Assembly (NCBI GenBank): GCA_945882215.1
Contig: CAMCWM010000001.1
Span: forward strand, 123,042-187,041
Length of the DNA: 64,000 bases
Direction: 5' to 3'
From: Akkermansia muciniphila
Lineage (GTDB): Bacteria; Verrucomicrobiota; Verrucomicrobiia; Verrucomicrobiales; Verrucomicrobiaceae
The position numbers and the translations under genes were made by a program. Below are positions 31,895 through 38,944 of the stretch, one piece after another. Positions within the stretch are counted from its first letter, which is position 1. Each line of letters starts with the position of its first letter. The notes under the pieces were generated by a model, which saw only the letters and a program-made list of their open reading frames with translations, ran no database searches and had not been told where the DNA came from.

Positions 31895-34045
31895 ATGCGC
31901 CGCCCGCTCCACATCTGGATTACCTTCCTCGCCTGCCTCGGGCTGCTGCTCGCGGCGATGGCGTGGGTGAGCTGGCACACGCTGGCGCTGGAGCGCACGC
32001 GTGAGGAGGCGGCGCGGGACGCGGACCAGCAGGAGCGTGTGCGGCTGGCGCTGTGGCGTCTCGATTTCCAGGCGAGCGCGCTTATGATTCGCGAGAACGC
32101 GCGGCCACCGCATGATTTCCGGCCGTTCCACGCGCCGGAAGGCCTGGTGAACAAGACGTATAGCAATGTGGCGAAAGGCGAGGTGCTGGTGCCATCTCCC
32201 TTGCTCGCGGAGACGCCGGAGCATGTGCTGCTGCACTTTCAGATGGACTCACGCGGGCAGATCATCTCCCCGCAGGTGCCGCAGAATGGCGAGCGCACTC
32301 TGGCGCTCGCGCAATTCGTGAACGCGGATGATTTGACGCGCTGTGAGCAACGCCTGAGCGGACTCCGTGAGCTGCTGGCGCAACCGGCCCATTCGATCAC
32401 GCCTAAAGCAGAAGTCTCATCCTACTGGCCCGGCAGCAGGACTCGCACACCCGCGCCCGCCTCGGCCGGACCGCCGATCTTCAACCGACAGATCCTCGCC
32501 GAACAGGCGAGCGTGCCTCGTCTTGGCCTAGATGACAGCAAGCCGCTCGCCGCCAACGATGCGAATCTGCCACGCAACAACGCCTGGGCGGTCCAGGAGG
32601 GGCAGATGGCCGCTCAACAGCAGCTTCAGCTCAACAGCGCGGAGAACGCGTTGCGCAGCCGGGCGGTGACCGCGCAAGCGGAGGAGGCCATCAAGCAGCA
32701 GCCGATGATCAAGATGAAGGAGCCGATGCCGCCATCCAAAGTTTTGTCCAAAGCCATCGCCGAGACTCCCAAACCGAGCGCCAAGCCTGCGGAGAAGAAG
32801 ATCGACACAGGCATGGACAAGGCTGCTGCCATGCCGATGCCCGCCGCCGCACCTGCTGCTTCGTCTGCGATGGCTGGCGCGTTCAACGCGCCCCCGCAAG
32901 ATGGTTTTGGCACCTCCAGAGCCGAGAGCGCGAAGGAAAATCTGTCTGCGCTCAAAGGCGAGGTTTCATCCACGAGTTCGCGGCCTTTTCAAGGCGTGTG
33001 GCTGGGGCAGCATCTGGTGCTGACGCGTGAGGCGGTGGTGGATGGTGTGCGCATGGTGCAGGGCGTGTGGCTGGACTGGCCGGCGCTGCGTGAGGCGTGG
33101 CTGAAAGAGATCACGGATTTGTTTCCTGACGCGCGTCTTGAACCCGCCGCGAACGTGAGCCTGGGAACGCGGCCCACGGATGATCCGCTGCGCTTCGCGG
33201 CGTTGCCGGTGCGATTGGTCGCGGGTGTGATTCAACTGCCACCGCTGCCGTTTTGGACGCCGCTGCGCAAATCCCTCGCCATCGCGCTGGCCTGCGTGCT
33301 GCTGGCGGCGGCGGCGGTCGGTCTGGTGCTGCATGGCACCGTGGCGCTGAGCGAACGCCGCGCGGATTTCGTTTCCGCCGTGACGCATGAGCTGCGCACG
33401 CCACTGACGACGTTCCGCCTTTACTCCGAGATGCTGGCTGACGGCATGGTGACGGATGAGGCGCAGCGGAAGACTTATCTCGACACGCTCACTGGCGAGG
33501 CGGGGCGATTGAGTCATCTCGTCGAGAATGTACTGGCCTATGCGCGCCTCGAGCGCGGCAGCGCGAAAGCGAGAGCCGAGAGTGTGACGATCGGCGAGCT
33601 GCTGGACCGCATTTTCCCGCGTTTGAAGCAGCGCGCCAATGATTGCGGCATGGAGGTGCGCGTGCATGCCACGGAAGCCGACCGCAAGACGCAACTGCAC
33701 ATCGACGCGGCGGCGGTGGAGCAGATTCTTTTCAATCTCGTCGATAACGCCTGCAAATACGCCGCCCCACGCGCGGCGGAGCCGGTGATCCATGTGGAGG
33801 CGGACACGAGCGGCAAGTTCGCGATGCTGCGCGTGCGCGATCACGGCGGCGGCATCTCCCGCAGCGAGCGGCGGCGCATTTTTCATCCGTTTCACAAGAG
33901 CGCGGATCAGGCGGCACATTCCGCGCCCGGTGTCGGCCTTGGACTCGCGCTGTGTCGTCGCCTCGCCACAGCGCTGGGCGGTGCGATCACGCTGGATGCG
34001 GCGCACAAGGACGGCGCGTGCTTTGTGCTGAGCCTGCCGAAGTGA
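31895..34045 (+). CDS. Sensor histidine kinase with a very large Ala/Pro-rich periplasmic region
   Basis: The 716-residue protein has TM1 near residues 3-27 (LHIWITFLACLGLLLAAMAWVSW) and TM2 near 457-481 (SLAIALACVLLAAAAVGLVLHGTVAL). HisKA has the phosphorylated H498 in 'FVSAVTHELRTPLTTFRLYSEML'. The HATPase has N box 'NLVDNACKYA', G1 'VRDHGGGIS' and G2 'GVGLGLALCRRLA'. The sensor region of about 430 residues is unusual: a low-complexity stretch (KPSAKPAEKKIDTGMDKAAAMPMPAAAPAASSAMAGAF) divides two folded parts, 'NKTYSNVAKGEVLVPSPLLAETPEHVLLHFQMDSRGQIISPQVP' and 'GVWLGQHLVLTREAVVDGVRMVQGVWLDWPALRE'. It matches no sensor domain I know. The cognate regulator lies directly upstream. Confidence 0.92.
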   Translation: MRRPLHIWITFLACLGLLLAAMAWVSWHTLALERTREEAARDADQQERVRLALWRLDFQASALMIRENARPPHDFRPFHAPEGLVNKTYSNVAKGEVLVPSPLLAETPEHVLLHFQMDSRGQIISPQVPQNGERTLALAQFVNADDLTRCEQRLSGLRELLAQPAHSITPKAEVSSYWPGSRTRTPAPASAGPPIFNRQILAEQASVPRLGLDDSKPLAANDANLPRNNAWAVQEGQMAAQQQLQLNSAENALRSRAVTAQAEEAIKQQPMIKMKEPMPPSKVLSKAIAETPKPSAKPAEKKIDTGMDKAAAMPMPAAAPAASSAMAGAFNAPPQDGFGTSRAESAKENLSALKGEVSSTSSRPFQGVWLGQHLVLTREAVVDGVRMVQGVWLDWPALREAWLKEITDLFPDARLEPAANVSLGTRPTDDPLRFAALPVRLVAGVIQLPPLPFWTPLRKSLAIALACVLLAAAAVGLVLHGTVALSERRADFVSAVTHELRTPLTTFRLYSEMLADGMVTDEAQRKTYLDTLTGEAGRLSHLVENVLAYARLERGSAKARAESVTIGELLDRIFPRLKQRANDCGMEVRVHATEADRKTQLHIDAAAVEQILFNLVDNACKYAAPRAAEPVIHVEADTSGKFAMLRVRDHGGGISRSERRRIFHPFHKSADQAAHSAPGVGLGLALCRRLATALGGAITLDAAHKDGACFVLSLPK

Positions 34046-34058
34046 TGTCGCGTTGCTC

Positions 34059-34105
34059 GTAGCGGAACTCGTCAGAGTTCCGGCAGGCTCACGCCAGCCG
34101 CTACG
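34059..34105. repeat. Nested hairpin repeat between convergent genes
   Basis: GGAACTC-GTCA-GAGTTCC (34064-34081) is a perfect 7-bp stem. It is enclosed by CGTAGCGG...CCGCTACG (34059-34066 and 34098-34105). It sits in the 63-bp gap between the kinase gene and the convergent dehydratase gene. It may act as a bidirectional terminator. The CGTAGC-plus-hairpin layout is echoed at 52.64 kb, so a REP-like family is possible. Confidence 0.5.
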
Positions 34106-34108
34106 CGC

Positions 34109-34549
34109 TCATTTCTCCCCCGCGAGCGTCACAGCTCCGGTGATGATGATATGTCCCGCGTCATCGCGGATTTCACCGATCACCTGCCCCAACGTGTCTA
34201 GCATGCCTTGCAGCGAACCGCTGAGGTGAAGCGACTGGCCGGGCGTGATGCTGCCGAGGATCTTGATCTGGCGCACGGCGGTCAGACGCAGGTTTTTGAG
34301 CGGCGCTTCGCCGGGTCGCGTCTGCACCAGGATGCCGCCGAGCTGCGCCAGCGCCTCGATCATGAGCACGCCGGGCATGAGGGGAACATTGGGAAAATGG
34401 CCGCGCAGGAACTCCTCATCGCCCTTGAGCTTCCACACCGCCTTGGCAGAGACGCCGGGCACGAGTTCGGTGAGTTCATCAATGAAACGAAACTCCGGGC
34501 CGTGCGGGAGGGCGGAAAGCGCTTGGACAAGATCGGGCGGTGAAGGCAT
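34109..34549 (-). CDS. FabZ-like 3-hydroxyacyl-ACP dehydratase
   Basis: The 146-residue hotdog-fold protein has the FabZ active-site helix 'LRGHFPNVPLMPGVLMIEALAQLGGIL', catalytic H51 and E65. FabZ dehydrates 3-hydroxyacyl-ACP in fatty-acid elongation. The opening 'LPHGPEFRFIDELTELVPGVSAKAVWKL' differs from the usual 'LPHRYPFLLVDRV' and is closer to dehydratases in specialised lipid or polyene clusters. The gene is not beside other fab genes but is divergent from a PlsC-like acyltransferase. If that gene used its first ATG (34548) the two start codons would overlap. A dedicated acyl-modification role is therefore possible (inference). Confidence 0.88.
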   Translation of the reverse strand: MPSPPDLVQALSALPHGPEFRFIDELTELVPGVSAKAVWKLKGDEEFLRGHFPNVPLMPGVLMIEALAQLGGILVQTRPGEAPLKNLRLTAVRQIKILGSITPGQSLHLSGSLQGMLDTLGQVIGEIRDDAGHIIITGAVTLAGEK

Positions 34550-34604
34550 GTTTGCCCATATTCATGAATCAACCGCAGGGCAAACCCCAAAGCACCTCCG
34601 TCGC

Positions 34605-35372
34605 ATGTTGAAGTTGCTGCATCGCCTGTGGCTTGGGTTTGTTCTAGTGCTCAGCATGGCCTACTGGGCTGGGGGCGGGTTCCTGTTTGTGCTGGCGGGG
34701 CTGGTGCTTGCGCCGTTGCTGCCGCTGGAGAGATCACGCGAGATCGGCCAGTGGCTGCTACAGGAGGCGTTTAATGATTTTCTGCGGCTGCTGCGGCTGT
34801 GCGGGGTGTTTGAGTGCGAGTTTCGCGGCTTTGAGGCGCTGGAAGGCGTCACCGGCGGATTGATCATTGCGCCGAACCACCCGGCGTTGTGGGACGCGGT
34901 CTTCGTGATCGCGAAAATACGCGGCCTGCGCTGCATTTTGAAGGCCTCGTTGATGCACAACCCCTTCCTGCGCGGCGGGGCCAAGCTGGCGGGCTTCATT
35001 CCGAACAAGCCCGCGCACAAAATGCTGCAGCACTCCATTGAGGCGCTGAGGCAGGGCGACCGCCTGCTGTTTTTCCCGGAAGGCACGCGCACACGCAAGC
35101 AAGAAAACGCCGTGAATCGTTTCCAGGGCGGAATCGGCATCATCGCCACGCAGTCGAGCGCGCCGGTGTGGCCGGTTTTCATCGAGACCAACAGCGACTA
35201 CCTGTGCAAAGGCTGGCCGCTGTGGCGGCTGCCAGATCGAAAAATCAAGCTGCGCATCACCCTGGGCGAGCCGCTGGCCAGCCCGCCGGACGAAAGCGCG
35301 GCAGATTTCACCGAGCGACTGCGGGCCGTGTGCTTGGCCGCGCTCAGCAATGGGTCGAAAACAGTCGAGTGA
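34605..35372 (+). CDS. PlsC-like 1-acyl-glycerol-phosphate/lysophospholipid acyltransferase
   Basis: The protein has 255 residues from the ATG at 34605 (MLKLLHRLWLGFVLVLSMAYWAGG), which starts the membrane anchor; an in-frame ATG at 34548 is possible. Acyltransferase motifs are H92-x4-D97 (APNHPALWDA), the glycerophosphate-binding 'FFPEGTRTR' (157-163) and 'VWPVFIET'. These enzymes transfer acyl chains to glycerolipid or related hydroxyl acceptors at the inner membrane. The gene lies between the divergent FabZ-like gene and a GT2 glycosyltransferase, a grouping seen in aryl-polyene-type or specialised lipid loci. No ketosynthase or ACP is present, so a full pathway is not supported. Confidence 0.88.
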   Translation: MLKLLHRLWLGFVLVLSMAYWAGGGFLFVLAGLVLAPLLPLERSREIGQWLLQEAFNDFLRLLRLCGVFECEFRGFEALEGVTGGLIIAPNHPALWDAVFVIAKIRGLRCILKASLMHNPFLRGGAKLAGFIPNKPAHKMLQHSIEALRQGDRLLFFPEGTRTRKQENAVNRFQGGIGIIATQSSAPVWPVFIETNSDYLCKGWPLWRLPDRKIKLRITLGEPLASPPDESAADFTERLRAVCLAALSNGSKTVE

Positions 35373-35460
35373 GCAGATATGGGGTGAGTTACTACCAGGG
35401 TTGATTTGCGCTTGCGGCAGGAGGCTTCCTCGTGTCCATCACGCCTCCCCTGTGGAGCAC

Positions 35461-36234
35461 ATGAAGCTTCTTCTCCTCATCCCCAGCTACAACACCGGAC
35501 GCCTGCTGGCGGACACGGTGGCACACGCGCTGGAGCACTGGCCGGAAGTGTGGGTGGTGCTGGATGGCAGCACCGATGGCAGCGAAAAGGCCGTGGAGGC
35601 GCTCCAGCCCGCGCATCCGGGCCTGCGCCTGATCAAACAGCCGGTGAATCGTGGCAAAGGCGCCGCCATCTGCCGTGGCGCCGAGGAGGCCGCCGCCGCC
35701 GGCTACACGCATGTGCTGACGATGGATGCCGACGGCCAGCATCCGCCCGAATCGATCCCGAAGTTCATCGCGCTCGCCCAAGCATACCCGGAGGCTGCCC
35801 TGCTCGGCCAGCCGATCTTCGGCCCCGAGGCCCCGATGCTGCGCGTGCGCGGCCGCCGTATCTCAAACGCCTGGGCGAATCTCGAAACCCTCTGCTGGGG
35901 CATCGGCGACTCGCTCTTCGGCATGCGCGTGTATCCCGTGCAGGCGCTGCTACGCGCGTTTAGCAGCACATGGTTTGCCCGCCGTTTTGATTTCGACACG
36001 GAGGTGGCCGTGCGCATCTGCTGGCAGGGCGTGCCAGCCATCAACGTCCCCACGCATGTGCGCTATCTCACGGCGGCAGAAGGCGGCGTCTCACAGTTCC
36101 GTTACATCCGCGACAACGCCCTGCTGACCTGGATGCACGCACGGCTGATGGTGAGTTTTGTCCTGCGGCTGCCGCTCTTGATCTGGCGTGCGGCGCGTGG
36201 TGGCAATCCGCTGAAAAATGTCGTCGCACCGTGA
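35461..36234 (+). CDS. Family 2 glycosyltransferase
   Basis: The protein has 257 residues from the ATG at 35461; the track ORF from 35350 begins inside the acyltransferase gene. The GT-A fold is shown by 'LLLIPSYNTGRLLADTV', 'VWVVLDGSTDGSEKAVEAL', 'NRGKGAAICRGAEEAAAAGYTHVLTMDADGQHPPESI' with the DxD-type 'DADGQH', and 'DFDTEVAVRICWQGVPAINVP'. A hydrophobic C-terminus (LMVSFVLRLPLLIWRA) suggests membrane contact, as in dolichol- or polyprenol-phosphate sugar transferases and lipid glycosyltransferases. It follows the acyltransferase by 88 bp. Confidence 0.88.
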   Translation: MKLLLLIPSYNTGRLLADTVAHALEHWPEVWVVLDGSTDGSEKAVEALQPAHPGLRLIKQPVNRGKGAAICRGAEEAAAAGYTHVLTMDADGQHPPESIPKFIALAQAYPEAALLGQPIFGPEAPMLRVRGRRISNAWANLETLCWGIGDSLFGMRVYPVQALLRAFSSTWFARRFDFDTEVAVRICWQGVPAINVPTHVRYLTAAEGGVSQFRYIRDNALLTWMHARLMVSFVLRLPLLIWRAARGGNPLKNVVAP

Positions 36235-36265
36235 TGGGCGGCCTGAAACGGGCCGTTCTCACCTC

Positions 36266-37633
36266 ATGCGCCCGATTCTGCTCCTGCTGCTTGGCACGGC
36301 CTCTGCCTGTGCCGCGCCGAACATCCTCTTCATCGTCAGCGATGATCAGCGCCCGGACACGATTCATGCGCTGGGCAATGCGGTGATCAAAACACCGAAT
36401 CTCGACCGCCTCGTCGTACGCGGCACATCGTTCACACGGGCGTATGCTGGCTATCCGATCTGCCATGTCAGCCGCGCCCAGATTTTGACCGGCACACATG
36501 CCTTCAAGGCGCTGCCGAAGTATCCCGGAGGCGCGATTGATCCCAAGCTCGCCACGCTGGCCGGGACGCTTCAAAAAAGCGGTTACCACACCTGCTACAC
36601 CGGCAAATGGCACAACGACGGCCATCCGATGCAGCGTGGCTACACGACGACGAGCGGTCTTTACTCCAGCGGCGGTGGGAAAGGCATCACGCAGCCGGAA
36701 ATCGACGACCGGGGTCGTCCGCTCACCGGTTATCGCGGCTGGACCTTCAAAGATGCGGACAACAAACCACAACTCGACCAGGGTGTCGGCCTCCAGCCCG
36801 ACAATAGCCGTCACATCGCCGATGGAGCCATTCGCGCGATTCAAACAGCGCCGAAGGATAAACCGTGGCTCGTGCATGTGAACTTCGCCTTTCCGCATGA
36901 TCCGCGTCAGTGGCCCGCAGGCATGAAGAACCGCTACGATCCGGTCAAAATGCCGCTTCCGGCCAATTTTGCGGCAAGACACCCTTTCGACCATGGCAAC
37001 ATCGACGGACGCGACGAACGGCTCCTCCCCACACCGCGAGTTGAAAGTCAGGTGCGCGAGGAACTGGCACTCTACTACGCGATGATCACCGATCTCGACG
37101 CGCAGCTCGGCCGCATCCTCACAGCGCTACCAGCACCGGAGGACACGATCATCATCTTCACCGCCGATCAGGGTCTCGCGCTCGGCAGTCACGGCCTGCT
37201 CGGCAAACAAAACCAGTATGAGCACAGCATCCGCAGCCCGCTCATCATCTGCGGCCCTGGTTTGCCGAAAAACGAGCGCAGTGGGACTCTCGTGAAGCTT
37301 CACGATCTCTTCCCCACGCTCTGTGAACTCAGCGGCACCACGATTCCGCCCACGGTAACGGGAAAAAGCCTTGCACCGCTGCTGCGGCATCAAACCGATC
37401 GCGTTCATGATTTCGTCACCGGCATCTTCGCCGACACGCAGCGCATGATCTGCGATGACCGCTGGAAGTTCGTTCTCTATCCCAAGGCAAACCGCGAGCA
37501 GCTTTTTGATCTCCAAAACGATCCGCATGAACTGAACGACCTTAGCGCCGATCCTGCGCATCAGACGAAGCGTGAGGATTTGAAGGCGCGGTTACAGGCA
37601 TGGCGGCTGGAGAACGGCGATCCGAACCTCTGA
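36266..37633 (+). CDS. Exported type I sulfatase (alkaline-phosphatase superfamily)
   Basis: The protein has 455 residues from the ATG at 36266, starting the signal MRPILLLLLGTASACA. Sulfatase landmarks: 'PNILFIVSDDQRPDTIHALGN' (metal Asp pair), 'TPNLDRLVVRGTSFTRAYAGYPICHVSRAQILTG', 'GYHTCYTGKWHNDGH', 'DTIIIFTADQGLALGSHGLLGKQNQYEHSIRSPLII' and 'NDPHELNDLSADP'. The formylglycine site reads C66-H-V-S-R70 in place of canonical C-x-P-x-R, so the conserved Pro is Val. Whether it is still matured is uncertain. Its likely role is desulfation of a sulfated polysaccharide such as fucoidan or a host glycan. It is preceded by the GT2 gene and followed by a sugar dehydrogenase gene. Confidence 0.93.
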   Translation: MRPILLLLLGTASACAAPNILFIVSDDQRPDTIHALGNAVIKTPNLDRLVVRGTSFTRAYAGYPICHVSRAQILTGTHAFKALPKYPGGAIDPKLATLAGTLQKSGYHTCYTGKWHNDGHPMQRGYTTTSGLYSSGGGKGITQPEIDDRGRPLTGYRGWTFKDADNKPQLDQGVGLQPDNSRHIADGAIRAIQTAPKDKPWLVHVNFAFPHDPRQWPAGMKNRYDPVKMPLPANFAARHPFDHGNIDGRDERLLPTPRVESQVREELALYYAMITDLDAQLGRILTALPAPEDTIIIFTADQGLALGSHGLLGKQNQYEHSIRSPLIICGPGLPKNERSGTLVKLHDLFPTLCELSGTTIPPTVTGKSLAPLLRHQTDRVHDFVTGIFADTQRMICDDRWKFVLYPKANREQLFDLQNDPHELNDLSADPAHQTKREDLKARLQAWRLENGDPNL

Positions 37634-37674
37634 AACGCCTCCTTCCTCGGCTTCGTTTAGACTGATACCCGGCC

Positions 37675-38943
37675 ATGAAACTCCACACTGCACTCGGTTT
37701 CCTTTTAGGCGGATTGTCGGCCATCGCACAGACTCCCAAGGCAAAGAAGCCACCTCCTGTGCCACCACCGCTGCCGCCGATGGCGTATGCGTTTGAGGAT
37801 GCGTTCGGCGGATTGACGTTTTCGATGCCGGTGGCTGTCGTCAGCGCGCCGGGAGAGAAGGATCGCATGTTCGTCCTCGAAAAGACCGGGCACATCCAGC
37901 TCGTGACGAATCTGGATCAGCCAACGCCGACGAAACAGGTCTTCGCCAATCTCATCGAGCGCCCCGATGGCAAGCTCGATGACAAAGGCGAGTGCGGGCT
38001 GCTGGGACTCGCGTTTCATCCCGACTTCGCACGCAATGGTCGATACTTCGTTTATTACAGTCTGCGAATCGGCGGGCAGCTTCATCAGCGCGTCTCGCGC
38101 TTCGATGGCGATAAAGAACAACCGCTGATCACGCAGCTCGATCCTGCGGGCAATCACAACGGCGGTGATCTCCACTTCGGCCCGGATGGCTTTCTCTACA
38201 TCAGCGTCGGCGATGGCGGCGGTGGCAACGATGCCTTCGACAACGGGCGCTTCATCAACAAAGGCTTCCACGCTGCAATCCTGCGCATCGACGTGGACAA
38301 GCGTCCAGATAGCCTGCCACCAAATCCGCATCCTGCGGTGCATGTTGGCACATATACCGTGCCTGCGGACAATCCCTTCGTCAGCACAACCTCACATCAC
38401 GGCGAAAAACTCGATCCTGCGATGGTACGCACCGAAATCTGGGCCACGGGCTTGCGCAACGTATGGCGCTTCGGCTTTGATCCACCGACGGGCCGACTCT
38501 TCGCCGCCGATGTCGGCCAGAATCTCTATGAGGAGGTGAACCTCATCGTCAAAGGCGGCGACTACGGCTGGAGCCATCGCGAGGGGCTTCATGCTTTCGA
38601 TCTCGGTCCCGGCAAAGACATGCCGCCTCCGGTTTTCAAACCCATCGACCCCATCTTCGAATACCCGCGCACAACGGGCCTCAGCGTCACCGGTGGTCGA
38701 GTGTATGGCGGCAAGAAGTTCCCTGAATTCAAAGATGCTTACCTTTGCGCTGACTACGCCTTTGGTCGTGTGATCGCGGCGCGCGAGAAGAAGAACGGGC
38801 GTTGGGAGCATGAGATCATCGCCTTCGAACCAGCGATCACGGGCATCGGCGTCGATCCGCGCGATGGGGAACTGCTTTTCACCAACATGGCGAAGGGGAG
38901 CGTGATGCGGCTCAAACGAAGCTCCACCGAGCCGCGGCGGTGA
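37675..38943 (+). CDS. Exported PQQ-dependent sugar dehydrogenase (glucose/sorbosone dehydrogenase family)
   Basis: The 422-residue protein has the signal MKLHTALGFLLGGLSAIAQ, then a Pro-rich spacer (PPPVPPPLPPMAYAFEDAF). The six-bladed GDH propeller is recognisable by 'FSMPVAVVSAPGEKDRMFVLEKTGHIQLV', 'CGLLGLAFHPDFARNGRYFVYYS', 'AGNHNGGDLHFGPDGFLYISVGDGGGGND', 'IWATGLRNVWRFGFDPPTGRLFAADVGQNLYEEVNLIVKGGDYGW' and 'GRVYGGKKFPEFKDAYLCADYAFG'. The His in 'HNGGDLHFGPDG' is the catalytic base in soluble glucose dehydrogenase. It would oxidise a sugar in the periplasm. The 3' end nearly touches the convergent DUF1501 gene (1-bp gap). Confidence 0.9.
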   Translation: MKLHTALGFLLGGLSAIAQTPKAKKPPPVPPPLPPMAYAFEDAFGGLTFSMPVAVVSAPGEKDRMFVLEKTGHIQLVTNLDQPTPTKQVFANLIERPDGKLDDKGECGLLGLAFHPDFARNGRYFVYYSLRIGGQLHQRVSRFDGDKEQPLITQLDPAGNHNGGDLHFGPDGFLYISVGDGGGGNDAFDNGRFINKGFHAAILRIDVDKRPDSLPPNPHPAVHVGTYTVPADNPFVSTTSHHGEKLDPAMVRTEIWATGLRNVWRFGFDPPTGRLFAADVGQNLYEEVNLIVKGGDYGWSHREGLHAFDLGPGKDMPPPVFKPIDPIFEYPRTTGLSVTGGRVYGGKKFPEFKDAYLCADYAFGRVIAAREKKNGRWEHEIIAFEPAITGIGVDPRDGELLFTNMAKGSVMRLKRSSTEPRR

Positions 38944-38944
38944 T

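Noticed and set aside
29080-32166. A 1028-residue minus-strand ORF, the longest in the track
   Set aside because: It is antisense to the VIT/VWA gene, VWA gene, response regulator and start of the kinase gene, all with clear domains. Its sequence is Arg/His/Val-rich without motifs, typical of a GC-rich shadow frame.
32966-34006. 346-residue minus-strand ORF
   Set aside because: It is antisense to the HisKA/HATPase region of the kinase; the Arg/His-rich translation has no motif.
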